Below, one piece after another: positions 29,503 to 41,600 of a stretch of DNA of 64,000 nt. Every line of letters starts with the position of its first letter. Position 1 is the first letter of the stretch. The position numbers and the translations under genes were made by a program. This DNA comes from Phytophthora colocasiae (lineage: Eukaryota; Oomycota; Peronosporomycetes; Peronosporales; Peronosporaceae). The notes beneath the pieces were generated by a model. The model was not told the DNA's origin. It ran no database searches and saw only the letters and a program-made list of their open reading frames with translations. The stretch covers positions 558,001 through 622,000 of the forward strand of contig JAGKQI010000078.1 of assembly GCA_018806915.1 (NCBI GenBank). Direction: 5' to 3'.

Positions 29503-32045
29503 CTACTGCAACTTGCCCATGATGGGGAGTCCGGCGTCGTAGCTGAACTTTATCGCCTCGGCGAGGGCTTGGCATTTGAATTGCTTGGATGATCCATCGC
29601 TGAAGTGTACCTCCCATTTATATTCACGACCAGATATCCATTTTACGATGGTACCAACAATTGCACCGTTGTCACCAGGCTTCAAAAGATTCCAGTGTAG
29701 GTTTCTGGCTGGGAGCTTTGTGAACAGTGGAACCAAGTTATCTACAGAGAAGTAAGCAGCATCATTTGAGTCTCGCGTGAGAGCACCTCGCTCCTTGACC
29801 TGGCCTCCTGGTGCGAGTCGTATTGGTAGTGAAGCGAGTGCCATATCTAGATTCAGTGTACCAATGATACCCATTGTTGCTAGGATATGGCTACATATCC
29901 ATCCAGTCTGCCGGTTCCCTTTGCACCCGCAGAAGTATCCTCTACGGACTTTGGATATCTGTGACAATTGCAACCAACGTTTACATTGTAGTATCGTCAA
30001 ATGTATGTGTAAATGCTCATCTTACCTGGTCACTCGTCCATATCGTTTGCATTTTGAATCGTTCTTGGGTTTTGTCTCTGACCAACACTCGATGCAAAGA
30101 GAGATAGTGCAACAACATTGATTTAGCTGTTGCGTTTTTGGCGAGTTGACCACCGAGCGACTTGATGTATCTGTCAATTGCGACATTAGACTCAATCATA
30201 CAAATGCACAGGAGCTATGGAGTCATTCGAACCTGTTCATACGCTGATCCGTTACGGTTGTTCCTTGTCGGTTCTTGACAGAGTATGCATAGTCACTTGA
30301 GTTGCACACGACTGCTAGAGTCTCATCTGACTCAGCATCCGTACCAAGACGGATATAATTTCGTGGGTCGTCCTTGATATTCTTCGCTCTAACAAACATC
30401 TCTGCAGGAATCGGACCTGCACAGCAACATAGTGAGAATATCGGCGAACACAAAATCCATTGGCATACTCACCTTCCCCGAAATGACCCATGTAGTGAGA
30501 CGTAGCTTCTTGACCATAAAATGCAAGCACACCAGGAAGACTTTCGTTAAGTACGGTTGCCGTGTTAGCTCGTAGGCCGGGGATGCAACATTTTTTAATG
30601 CTTGCGTTGAATGACTCCAACGCGTTTTGTGAAGGCGTAATTCCGAGAGTTCCAGCACCAGCAGAAGCAAACCATGAATCCCATGGTGGACTGAGGTAGT
30701 TTTCTTGTAACCAATCGGCATAGTCGTCTTCACCATCCTTTCGCCACTCACCGATACACATCTTAGCAAATGCTGCGAATTGTTGCGCCGAACGAGCTAG
30801 TTGGATCCACCCGATGTGTATCGCGATGTGAGTGTCGTAGTACGCACGCTGTTTAAGACGCCCTTTCTGTTCACAACTCTTTCGCCGGAAATGAGGCCAA
30901 CACGTCAACAGTGATACACCAGCCCACGTTGATTGGAACGCATTTGCAATTGGCCACGAATGGTCCAAGCTGCCAAACTTGATTTGCAGATCGATATCAA
31001 AGATGATTTTCGCGAAATCTTTCGTTGACTGGAACAACGTAGAATATGTTGCTTCATGTTCAGTTCGAACAAACATGAACGTGAATGGTACAAAATGTTT
31101 TGAATATTTGTGATCGACGTATCTTGTGCAGTATGTTCCGAAGCAAACGAGCGTCCAGCCCCCGAAATGAATTTTGTATGTCCCATCCGTAGCCCCTAGC
31201 ACACCATCGTCTCCTTGATCTCGATGGGCGTAGAAAACATTACAAAATGCACGCCTGCTCGAAAAGACAATGACAATTGCTTCAACCTCCCGACCACCAA
31301 CAGTTGTCATGTATGACGAAACACTAATGACAAAGATATCGTCCATCTTGGCTGCAGTCTGACAATCAAATAGAAGCACACCGGCTTCTTTGTTGGCATC
31401 CGAGCCATAGAACTGTGCCACGGTCTCGATTATTTTATCGGACGCCCATTCGTGAATTGCAGCAGGATTTTTGATCTCCCATCCACCTAAAATCCATTAA
31501 TCTGTGGTTCAGTTCCTAACAACAAGCAAGTAGAATTTCATACCTTCCATGTTCTTGCGCATAGCGGCCTTCAAGTTTTTTAACTGGTTTTTTGAAGGCA
31601 CTTTTGAGTATAGATTGTCGTCACCTTTGTGTTTCTTACGGAGATGGCGCCTGCATGCAATGGGACCAACACCAATAAGTGTACTCATCGCGTCTTCTTT
31701 AAGGGCGATTGAAACCCCAGTCTTTTGCTCTCCAGACTCTTCCGATCCATGTTCACCAGACTGTTGTAGTTGCCACTCGCCGTCAATTTCAACAATTCGC
31801 ACAAGATGGTCGCAGTCGACGTGAAATACACACTTATAAACAAACCCTCGCCCACGTTTGCCATAGTTGTAACGAAATTTGTACACGCTCTCATCCAAGG
31901 CCTCGAGCTCACGTAGAGCTTCAATCTTGGTCTTGTGAACTGAAACTACCGAGTAAGTGCGAATTTTGCGTCTCTTGCCATGCGCACCCCCACCCTCACG
32001 GGGAAGCCGTATAGGAACAAGATCATTCCCGTCGTCCCGATCCAT
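29503..32045 (-). CDS. MULE transposase with SWIM zinc finger (5 exons)
   Basis: The exons on the minus strand are 32045-31544, 31486-30473, 30416-30233, 30170-30026 and 29958-29503. The four GT-AG introns of 56-67 bp all keep frame, giving about 766 aa. The frame is open upstream, but 32045 is the first ATG. The N-terminus has a Cys/His DNA-binding-like region (YKCVFHVDCDH). The MULE core has VLGATDGTYKIHF (first Asp, about residue 264), GSLDHSWPIANAF (second Asp, about 340) and NALESFNASIKK (Glu, about 460). A SWIM finger follows (FCGCKGNRQTGWICSHIL, about 620-640), and the tail (GTIVKWISGREYKWEVHF) looks like a Tudor/chromo-type barrel. All catalytic residues are present and no break is seen, so the copy may be functional. 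Confidence 0.88.
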
Positions 32046-32272
32046 GGTCTTGGTTATGCTGTCGGTTGGTGTTGCTTTCACTTCTTCTTCAAAACTGACT
32101 TGCGTTGCACGGTAACTAAAGGCATGATCAAAGAAAACAACCTATGGGATACGACAGAAAACAACCTGAGATGAGACAGGAAAGTATTGGATTAGAAAGG
32201 AAATAATATAAGACTGGAAACTATGGGATGAGACAGGAAATAACCGATCCATTTGTGCCGTCTCATGAACTG

Positions 32273-32388
32273 TGTACTCGTCACCCTTCCCAAATTGCGC
32301 TGTACTCGGAGATGTGCCCGACAGTCGAAAATGTACTCGAAAAACATGCAATTTGACCTGTACTCTGAAATATGACGAAAAGTACTCG
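32273..32388 (-). repeat. Right subterminal GAGTACA array of the MULE
   Basis: The complement TGTACTC or a variant starts at 32273, 32301, 32332, 32359 and 32382, so the motif is in the opposite orientation to the left array with similar spacing of 23-31 bp. Confidence 0.7.
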
Positions 32389-33601
32389 GAATCGATCCTT
32401 ACCCGTATTCCAAGACGGATATGGGGGAGGAGCTGCTGGGTCGTTATCTAACAACGCATCGAGAGAAATTCCCTGTAAGTACTTTTATTTTATGAAGTTG
32501 CAAGTTTTTTATATTATTTGGTCCTGTAGCTTTACGTTGAAGAGTTGGAAGGCATCGCAGACGGAAGTGAAGTTCCGTTTGAGACGATATTTATTGAAAA
32601 TATTGTCGAGGAATTCTCCAATTCGATCCCACCCAGTTTCCAGAGCAGTATATACCCTGAAGAACATCGGCACCCTGTTATGAGGTGCTCAGATATTGTA
32701 CTGACGGGGGAGACAACACACGTCGTGGCACATAATGAGGATAGTGGGGAAGTGGATGTGAACCGAACTGCGATCGTTATTGCAAAAATTGCAGATGAAC
32801 CGAAGTTTGTGGCGTTTACCTATCTAGGGGATCTTCCTTCGGGGGCGTTCGGGTTTAACGAGCATGGCGTCGCGTTCACACTCAATTGTACGTGTACATT
32901 CTCATGCTTTTACCTACTGTGGATTTAACTTTTTGACTTGTAAGTTGTCCAACCATCCGAGATTTTTGTTGGTGGTCTTGGAAGAGGATTTATATCCCGT
33001 GACTTACTAACGGCAAGAAGTACAGACGATGCGATAACGATCATTACGCGTTCTGGTCAAACTGCCGGTCACAATGTTCAGCTAATGGATGTGCCAGCAA
33101 AACGACTGTGGAATATCGAGGTAGCGTCATTTGACCGCCATTTCGTGTACGAGTTTAAGGAGCAAGACACTGCTGTATCGGCTTTCTTCCATGCGAATCA
33201 GTATCAACGACTTCAAGTTGCACAGCCACCGTATCAAAGCAGTCTCCACCGTCTACGAAGATACAGTGAGCTGACTCCCCCCAATACAATTGACGAGGCA
33301 TTGGAAGTGCTTGGAGACCAGGAAGATAAATCGTGGCCGGTGTTCCATGACTCCTTGTCACATGATAGAGGAGATTTATCCGGATGGACACTCACCACCA
33401 TCGTCTTCGACTTGGACAATGAGAAAGCAGTGTCTTTTTCAGGGAACCCAGCGCTTCATCACACGCATTACGACTGGGATTTAGTCCATCTCACTGTAAA
33501 AGTTGCAGGACCCTACGAATTCCAATGAGAATCTACAAAATCAAGGAATGTGGATATGTTTTTCATGAAAAAATATACGCATGAAACTCAGCTCGTCTTC
33601 C

Positions 33602-36013
33602 TCAAATCGTCTTGACGTTTTCTTCACTGTGAGGCAATGTTGAGCTGAGTTTTTTGACCTGGTTCCAGTTGTGGTGCAAGATGCAGCGTTTCTCCGCCCG
33701 AGGAGCAGCATCTACTTCCCAACTGCACTTTTCCTGCTGACTCAAGTTCCACAGCGAAGTTCCTAGAGCTCGAGATGGTGGAGATTGGCCACCAAGGTAC
33801 ATGCGCGCGAGCAGAGAAGCCGCTGGGTGAGCCTGCTGGCCGATATCGCGGAACCATTTGAGAATATCCACGTGATGGTACAACTTGAGCAAGTTGTACT
33901 GGCCCTTTTCGAACAAGTCGGCCCCCTCCGTGGCCAGCGCGTCCCAAGTCACGTACACTTGCTGCCATTCACGCCAGGCACGAGCTTCGTCTTCAGCCGC
34001 GTTACTTGTAGTCGGAGCAGCAGGTGGCTGCTTCTTCGGTCCGTCCACCATCAACAGGGCGGAGATTTCGCTGTCTTCGTCATCTTCCTCCTCTTCCTCA
34101 TGAGTTATGTTACCACCACCTGATTGAGCTGTCAGTAGCTCGAAAACTACACGATGTTCCCGACGTAAACTGTCCTGAGCACGACGGAAAGCGCGAGAAT
34201 CAGTCACGAGACTCGCAGCCTTGGAACTGATGCGAGGATCCAGTAGCATCGCCTTAATCTCATCCTCAGCATCAGATGGAGGTGTGAATCTTTGTGAGAT
34301 CAACTGGCGAAGTTTCTCGATGCATTGACGTCCCGTTTGAGTGAACGAATCCACTGCTCTGGCCTTTCGACGTGTCGAACGCTTTGATACACTGTCATCT
34401 TCAAACGAAAGGCATTTGAGACTGGAGGTAGTTGCAGTGACTGATAGCAAACGCCGGAATAGAAGAGCGTACGAAGGTGTCACAGCTCCTGGTCGAGAGG
34501 TCATGCGATCTTCAAGACAGAACTGGCCGAGCTGGTTCAAAATGGCTTCAATCTCAATGACAGTCGTCCAGTCCTCCTTGGAAAGCTGGAGCCACGCCGC
34601 CTCAAGTTCAGGCTCAGCAGCTGTGGGTCTTAGAGGTGACTGGAAGTACAACCCGTAAGCACGGTATCGCGCACAACTAATCCGTAAAAGCTCTGCAAAA
34701 CGTCCAATAGACGTCAAAGTGGAGCTGTCGATGGACGAAGCCGAAAAGAAAGACACACCACCCACTTCCTGGAGGATTTTGCTACGAGCAGGAGCCTCAA
34801 AGAACAACAGGAGTTCTTGCAACAGTCGAACAATGCGAAGAACATTGGTTTCAGCACCAGATAAACAACCAGAACCAACTCCCAGAGCGTCCTCCACACA
34901 ACGTCTCAATTTGTGCGTCAGAAGATCCTGTTTGTCATCACTGGGGGCTTCGAACTCAGTTGCAAGTACCGACGGTGTATCATCTTCGATGCCGACTCGG
35001 TACCGCGTGTACTCAGAGATCGAATGGATCCCGTACGCTTCTGACACCGTCTTAGTCACAAGTTGCTTCACTTGTTGATCCCAACCACGTGCAACGACTT
35101 TGGTGGCCAATACCAGATCAACCTGGTGCCACTTGGAATCAATAAATCCAATTGACACGGACAAGAACGCCTTCTCCTGATTTGGTAGAATGTCGTCCCT
35201 CACAACGGTCGTAGCCCGAATCGGTCGGAACTCGTGGCGTAGCGTCAAGAAAGGTAAACCCATAGCAGCTTGAGATTCCGAAGCCAGATATGCTGTCAAA
35301 AAGCTGTTAAACTTTGCAAATTCCACTTGCACTTGATTGTTCAAGTCCGACTCTGTGGGAATTAACGATCTTGGGAGCATAAACAAGTGCTGGGACGTGT
35401 CATCGTCAACTGTGGAGATCGGGAGCCCCGATGCAATGAGCCATTTTAACAGCAACTCAACTGTCCTAGCCACCACTCGCTTCCGTGCTGTTATTCCCAT
35501 GTTTGGGCTCTTGGCCACTGGAGTTTCAATCACTTTTGTCTCTTCTGGCTCGACCTTCTCCTTCTTCATGTTCGGAGTCTCCTTGACCTTCTTCTTCTTC
35601 GGCTGATCCTCTCCATTAATAGCTTTCGCCTCCAATTCCTGGCGTTTCCGTTGCTTGGAGTCTGCAATGGCTGCGAACTCTTCTGGATGCACCCGTTGCA
35701 TGTGCGCAACAGCGTTCGTGGACATCCGTTGGCGCATTAAAGCACTGCGCCAAGTGTACACTCTCTTGGTTGTAGGACGCAGTGGAGGAGAAGCTGAACA
35801 CAAAACGCAGATATGCGTGGATGGACGGTCGGAGTTCTTCGGATTCGGCAACGGAGTCGTTAATTTGTGGATAAACTGCCACACAGGGAGATCCGTTTGT
35901 GGTTGATGCTCCACAGACAACGGAATGCCATACTGGTCGGTGGCTTCGTTTGCCAGTGGGTCCTGAATGCCGGGGGTTTCATAGGCAGCGTCGGATAGGC
36001 GGCTACGCATCAT
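33602..36013 (-). CDS. BED-finger protein derived from a hAT transposase
   Basis: One intronless frame of 803 aa. Residues 69-109 form a BED-type zinc finger: C69, C72, H104 and H109 (THICVLC, then VAHMQRVH). A Lys-rich segment (QPKKKKVKE) follows as a likely nuclear signal. The C-terminus (YHHVDILKWFRDIGQQAHP, ASLLARMYLGGQSPPSRALG) corresponds to the hAT dimerisation domain, but the usual S-S-E-R-x-F-S signature is replaced. No inverted terminal repeats or target duplication were seen around it, and it sits among host genes. A domesticated hAT derivative acting as a DNA-binding regulator fits best; an old single transposon copy with an open frame is the alternative. Confidence 0.75.
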   Translation of the reverse strand: MMRSRLSDAAYETPGIQDPLANEATDQYGIPLSVEHQPQTDLPVWQFIHKLTTPLPNPKNSDRPSTHICVLCSASPPLRPTTKRVYTWRSALMRQRMSTNAVAHMQRVHPEEFAAIADSKQRKRQELEAKAINGEDQPKKKKVKETPNMKKEKVEPEETKVIETPVAKSPNMGITARKRVVARTVELLLKWLIASGLPISTVDDDTSQHLFMLPRSLIPTESDLNNQVQVEFAKFNSFLTAYLASESQAAMGLPFLTLRHEFRPIRATTVVRDDILPNQEKAFLSVSIGFIDSKWHQVDLVLATKVVARGWDQQVKQLVTKTVSEAYGIHSISEYTRYRVGIEDDTPSVLATEFEAPSDDKQDLLTHKLRRCVEDALGVGSGCLSGAETNVLRIVRLLQELLLFFEAPARSKILQEVGGVSFFSASSIDSSTLTSIGRFAELLRISCARYRAYGLYFQSPLRPTAAEPELEAAWLQLSKEDWTTVIEIEAILNQLGQFCLEDRMTSRPGAVTPSYALLFRRLLSVTATTSSLKCLSFEDDSVSKRSTRRKARAVDSFTQTGRQCIEKLRQLISQRFTPPSDAEDEIKAMLLDPRISSKAASLVTDSRAFRRAQDSLRREHRVVFELLTAQSGGGNITHEEEEEDDEDSEISALLMVDGPKKQPPAAPTTSNAAEDEARAWREWQQVYVTWDALATEGADLFEKGQYNLLKLYHHVDILKWFRDIGQQAHPAASLLARMYLGGQSPPSRALGTSLWNLSQQEKCSWEVDAAPRAEKRCILHHNWNQVKKLSSTLPHSEENVKTI

Positions 36014-36281
36014 TCTTGCTGCTTTAGCGGTAGTACTCGAGCGCTTAGGCGGGAAATGCTATTGGAAAAGGGGAGAGATTCTTTTCTGACTTGGTTTTTG
36101 TAAGGTGGAGAAATATTCTAGTAAAGAAAACAATAATATTGTTCATTACTAAAAATATAAACATACAAAATCCAAGGTAGAAAAAAAACGTTGAATAGTA
36201 GCCTACAATCCTCATTAGAAAGCAACGTCCATTCTTACAGCATCAAAACTGATAAATACAATGTTCATTCTTCAGTAGTTG

Positions 36282-38511
36282 CTACAGGTCTGTACCTTCA
36301 TGCACGGAAGTGGATACTATCAGTGCGATGAAGCAACTTGAGAGTTTCGTCTGGAAATTCGCATATTGTTGCTCTAACAGGAATGCCAACAAATGCAGAG
36401 GCGAGATCCCGTACTTCTTGAACACAGCAGAGCATACAATGACTAAAGCTGGCAGCTCGAAGGCTGCAAAGCAGAAACACCAAATCACTCTCTGCAACAT
36501 TTCATCTCTGGGAAGGTTTCGTAGTAAAATATTGTAGTGAGCACTTGGTAAGCTCCACAGCGCAACAAGTAGTAAACCTGCAAGAGAAAAAAAATATAAG
36601 AAAATACTACAACAAGTTATAAGAAAAAGAAAACAATCTCTTACCTAAGAGAAATGGCACAAGAACCTTGATAAATTCTGTCACGACCAGCACTTCACAG
36701 GAGAAAAGTAATTGTAAAGTCTGCTCCAAAATGCGCGCTTGGTCTTTCCGAACCACCAACATCCCGTCGATATTAATCTGCGTTGGTCTGCGAATATCAT
36801 TTGTTGGAATCTCTCCAGGTCGAGTGTACGCAGTACGTCTCAAGTCCAGTAAACGCTTGGAGCCAGATTTCATCAACGTCCTCGGTGTCAAAAAGACTGA
36901 AGAAGATCGACGAATTATTGGCAAACGACTGAGTCCGTCTGGGGGTTGTAAAGCTCCAAGAGGGGGGAGATCCACCGAACTGCGTCGACCTTGAGAAGAT
37001 CGATTTGGTTTCGGTGAGGATGGCGACGGGGATTCTGGCCGGATATCGGTAAAGCAATACACTTTGGCCGGATCTCGAGACCAACTCTGTAAGTGCGGTT
37101 CCCTGTTGTTATTTGTTAGTTCTCTGGCCGTTCGACTGCCTGGAATTGAGTCGGAGGCAGTGCGGCGTAGTAGTAGGGTACTTTTTTGTGGTAGTGGTTC
37201 AAGACGTTGTGGGATTACTTTTGCTGCTTCTTTGGAATCAGGCGAAGATATACGGCGAAGATGTTGAACTGATTCGGCTGGAGGCAGGTCAGGCTTCGCG
37301 CTGTTTATCATAGAATGTCGGCGTGAAGGTTTGTGGCGTTTTACAGAAACTTTGTCGTTTTCTGGATCGGGTTGATCTTTCTCCATCTGGAAACCATTAA
37401 ATTCTCCTTTGTTCGCAGAGATACTAAGCGCTCGAGTTGACTGAATTGTGCCAGCATCTGATGAGGCTCGACGCAGTTTCTGACTCGATTTTGGGGTATC
37501 AATTGCTCTAGAACTTGGGTTTTCTGCTTGTTTGGCTGAAGGTAACTCGGATAACTTACCCTGTATATTTTCCTCTTCAATGACCAAAGCTGCTGATAAA
37601 CTCCCTTCGACGATTTTTATAGCAGTTTGCAATGTTCGACAGCCGTCAACGATGAAAGTATGACTCGAATACATGCGGGCGATAGCAACACCGAGGAGAA
37701 ATTCTCCAATCACTATAACTGCAGCCAATGCAGCGTTGTAGGCGTACTGAATACACAAAGTGTGGTAGACGAGATTTAGAGTAACGTCTGCACTTAAATC
37801 GCTCAATTTACGAGCATGAACCCATGACTGTCGCTTTATCATCGATCGAAGTGGCGAGTGGATTACTACCAGCGCCAGTTGAATCCCCCAGGGCGATTCT
37901 GAAAATCCAAGAGCCAACAGTAAGAAAAACACGACGATCAAGAGGTATTCGATCATCACAATCATTAAATTGCGCGTTCGTTGTCGATTCCCTGTACCGA
38001 ACTCCTTCGATTGGCAATGGATAAGGTAAAAGATACAACCAACCGTGATAAACATTTTCGCAACTCCACCTCCAGGTGCTGGATATTTCCAAAGAAGCGA
38101 TACAATCGACCAAATTCCTTCTGGAAAAACTCCTCCGAATATGACAGACAGCACGAAGGTTTTCCAACGAGTACTGTATTTTGCAATTCCCAAGGTTTGC
38201 CTCATGTGAAAGACCCACATAACAGTAAGAACTGCGTAAAATATCGCAGATCGAACGGACGCAGTAACATTCTGCTGAGCACCAAGTATTGGAGAAGCGA
38301 GAGGAATAGCGTGAAGCCCCACGAGAAGCATAAAAGTAGGTAACAATGACAACAAGCAGATCACTGCTAAACACCGAGCCAGACTCACATTAGCTTGGTA
38401 TCGATCGAAATGTTGCAGTTTATCCACCGAATAGCGTCCTAAGAATTGATGCTCTGTCTTCCAGTCGTAGAAACGCCTCCAAGCTTCGGCAACTCGTGCC
38501 TGTAGATCCAT
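36282..38511 (-). CDS. Polytopic membrane protein, unrecognised (2 exons)
   Basis: Exon 1 is 38511-36645 and exon 2 is 36577-36282. The 67-bp intron has GTAAGA...TTGCAG ends and keeps frame, giving 720 aa. About six hydrophobic helices occupy residues 45-275 (for example CLAVICLLSLLPTFMLLVGL and MIVMIEYLLIVVFFLLLAL). A long Ser/Arg-rich hydrophilic region of about 300 residues follows with many RRxS-type sites (LRRASSD, LRRISSP, LLRRTASDS, RRSSSVF), which look like basophilic kinase targets. Two or three further helices lie at the C-terminus, mostly in exon 2. No family is recognised. The repeated RRxS sites suggest phosphorylation by PKA-like AGC kinases. Confidence 0.75.
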
Positions 38512-38601
38512 AGCAACTTGATTAAGTGTCGCGCTGTCTTCTACAGCTTGAGTATAATTATCGCCAACAGCGACGCTAATTCGAGCTACCTTCGCCTCAT
38601 T

Positions 38602-41600
38602 TTAGGCATTTCTATGGTAAAGACACTGGAGAAATTCACATATCTCGGCTCGACAGTCTTCTGGGTTTGTCTCCAACGCGCCTTCAACACCTCGAAGTGC
38701 AGTTGTAGCTGCTTTATGCTTGAGTTGATTATTGCCACGTTCTCTTCTTCGTTGAGCGACTTTCAATTCCTTAAGATCTTGAGTCGAAAAATCCGTCCAT
38801 CGTTTGAGGATTTCATCATCATCGGATAATTCCGACACGGGGCTGTCTACAAAGTGTTCTTGGGGATGACAAAACACGAAAGCTTCGAATGAATCGTAGA
38901 TGGAAGCGCGTAGACCATCCAACTGCTCTTGTCTTCGATCCAATTGTGACTCCAACTTAGAGTGAACTGCGACGGAGTTTTCCTGCTCTTGCTGAAGCAG
39001 ATGACGCTGTCCTTGCTGTAATTCGCGATTCGTGCGCGCAATTTTCAGCAAACTCTCGCGCTGTCGTTCCAGTTGAGCCTCACACTCCGCCACTTTGGCT
39101 TTGTAGCTGACGATCACGTCCTGCTTCTGTAGTACACGTCGTTTCAGTGTACGGGTTTCTTCAGCTAAAGCAGCGGCAGAAACTACAGGTTTTTCGTCTT
39201 GGTTTTCTCCTCTTGCGCTCTCTTTAGTGTTCGACTTGTTGCTCTTCAATAGCTCCCTCAAGTGACAATTCTCGGCTCGAGCAGCTTTCAACCGAGCCAC
39301 AACACCCGCATGGCGTTCTTTCATCTTTTCAAGATGGATCGACAACTGGACGTTATCGCCATGACAGCGTTCGTAACCTTGACGAGCATTCTGTAGCTGC
39401 TGTGCGTGCTCCTTGGCTTTCTGCTGGAGTGAAGCTACTTGTTTCTCAGCTGTTACTAGACGCTCAAGCTTCTTGGTAGCTTGTTCCAACTCCTGTTGAA
39501 GCGAAGCGACCTTGGCTTTTTGTTGGTTCAATAGCTCTGTCTTGCGTTGAAGAGCCATCCGAGCTCGTTGGTTTTCATCTCCGCGGCTTGTCGCTTCTCC
39601 TTGTCTTCTCTCGAGCTCAATATTCGCTGCTTGATACTTTTCTCCAATTGAAGCAGCGTTTTCCTTCGCAGTCACCAACTCGGTCTTGACCGTAGATAAT
39701 GCCGACAATAACTGAGCTTCACGAGCTAATCTTGAGGCTAGTTCCTCCTTCACAGTGCTCATACCCAGCTCAAGCTGACGAATGGTGTCTTCAAACGTGT
39801 CATTCTGCAGCATAGCAGAGCGGACATAAGCCTCCAGTTTAGACGCTCGGAGTTTCCACCACACTGCTTCACTAACAGCTTCAGCTTCTTCACTCTGCTT
39901 TTTGATTTCTAACTGCAAGCTGGCACTTGTTGTTTGGGGTTCTCTCCGTCCACGAATAACGCTTTGTTTATCATTCGAAAGAGATATGACGGTATCGTAC
40001 AGCTCTTTCGTTGACATCCCTCTTCCAGTATCTGCTAGACGTGCGAACTCTTCTACACATGCCGAAAGAAACTCGATACGCCGATCACTCTCTTGTTGGG
40101 CTGACTGCTGGACTTGGTGGAAATCTGCCAGCTCTTGCTGGATCTTACCCTGCCAATGTTTAAAATCCTCAGAACGCTGAGTATATTCCTGCTTGGCCTT
40201 CACAGCTTCTTCTTGCGCGTTGCTGAGTTGTTGTTTGTGTTGAGTTTCAAGCTTCTTCTTCTGCTCCACCACTTCGTTAAGCTTGCGCTCACGAGACAAC
40301 TGCAGCTCTAAATCTTGCACACGAGTCAATAATCTCGCGTTTTCTTGGGAGTCTGCAGTTTTATCCAGCCGTTCAACTTCTACCTCAGTGTTTGTAGCCT
40401 TGGAGCTTCGTTGAGGTTGCTGTGTGTATTTTTTTTCCAGATCCTTCAGACTCGAACGTAATTTGGCATTATCGTCTTCGAGACGGCGCTTATCATTCTC
40501 GATACGTGATAACGTTTCGTTAACTGTAGCCATATAGCTCTCCATGCTCTCTGCGTGCTCCGTTGCCTTCAGACGAAGTTCCTTCTGGTGAAAAGCCTCC
40601 ATCTGAGCGCATTTCTCCTTGATAGTACAAAGAGATTGAACCAGTGTAAGATTCTCCTGCTCTCTTGACGCTAGCTGCTCCTTGAGCGCTTCATATTCCT
40701 GTCCACTATGTATCATGGTAGTTCCATCCACTAAGTCGGCATCGTCAATCACTTTATGCTGCTCTTCCACTCTTGGTGCAACAGGCAATTGGTTTTGGTA
40801 CGTCTTGAGCTCACGCTGCAATTCGAAGTTCACTTCTTTTCTAGCAAGAAGCTCCTTCTGCAGTTTCCCCTGGTCATTTAAATACTGCTCACTGGTCTTT
40901 TTTTCTGCTCGCAATCGACATTTGAGCTTGGAGTTCTGTGAAGCGAGGTAGGCACATTTTGCCAGGCATTCATCGAGCTCAGTTGCTGTAGATTCCTAAG
41001 AACGAAAAACATTTAATCACTTCAACTTGAAAAAAGCGTGCAGATATGAATGCTATGTACCTTAGACCCGTTCATTGCCTGGGTATCGTCAAGAACTGCT
41101 ACTTGAGTGGTCTCGTTCCCTAGCCCGTTACGTGACGTGGTGTCCCCAGATTCAAATTGGAGACTCGATGCCAAATATGGGCGTCCAATCTCAGAAACCC
41201 ACTCGTTTTTAGTAGTAGTGACGTCCACCTCAAGTGGATGTGCGTCATTGCTGTTAAATTCTGCCAAGTTGACGGGCTCGTAAAGTGGCGAGCTCTTCAG
41301 TCCTTGGTCTATGAGCTGTTGCTGGAGTAAAAATATTTTTTCATCTCGTTTGGAAAGTTCAAACTCCAAGCTTTGTTGATTGCTGAGTTCTTGCGAGTTT
41401 CGGCAGCCAAATGCTCGTAATTCAGAGCCATACTCCCTGCTTTCCACTGGAGAATCTTTCAGAGATGAATACAAGAAATAGAACGTGATCCATAAAGCCT
41501 CGTAGTGGCTCATGAACACCTCCCACTCAATTTGGGACCGTAACTCAGCCTCATTTCCTCCCTTTGATACCTTAGCCACTGACACTTGAGTACTATTTTG

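Larger units (their letters stand above)
29157..32402 (-). mobile_element. MULE (Mutator-like) DNA transposon, 3.2 kb, apparently intact
   Basis: The 12-bp sequence CCGTATTCCAAG occurs at 29145-29156 and again at 32403-32414, directly outside the element, within the 8-12 bp expected for a MULE target duplication. Each end carries five copies of GAGTAC(A) pointing outward to inward in opposite orientation. No long perfect terminal inverted repeat is seen. Inside is one five-exon transposase gene without stops. The insertion lies in an exon of a peptidase-C45-like gene whose frame continues across the repeated 12 bases. Confidence 0.85.
29068..33528 (+). pseudogene. Peptidase C45-like acyltransferase gene, interrupted by the MULE
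   Basis: The left piece (about 29068-29156) reads QQFRDRIQQRMLLNTKLQM to LLIPYSK. After the MULE the same frame goes on from the repeated 12 bases with TDMGEELLGRYLTTHREKFP to 32474. Two GT-AG introns (32475-32529 and 32888-32944) lead to exons 32530-32887 and 32945-33528, all in frame to a stop. The catalytic Cys is in MRCSDIVL, followed by HVVAHNEDSGEVD and SGAFGFNEHGVAFTLN, the nucleophile and N-E-D pattern of the acyl-CoA:6-aminopenicillanate acyltransferase-like (peptidase C45) family, Ntn-fold hydrolases of amide or acyl transfer. The 5' end is lost, probably displaced by the LINE. The gene is inactive in this copy. Confidence 0.8.
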
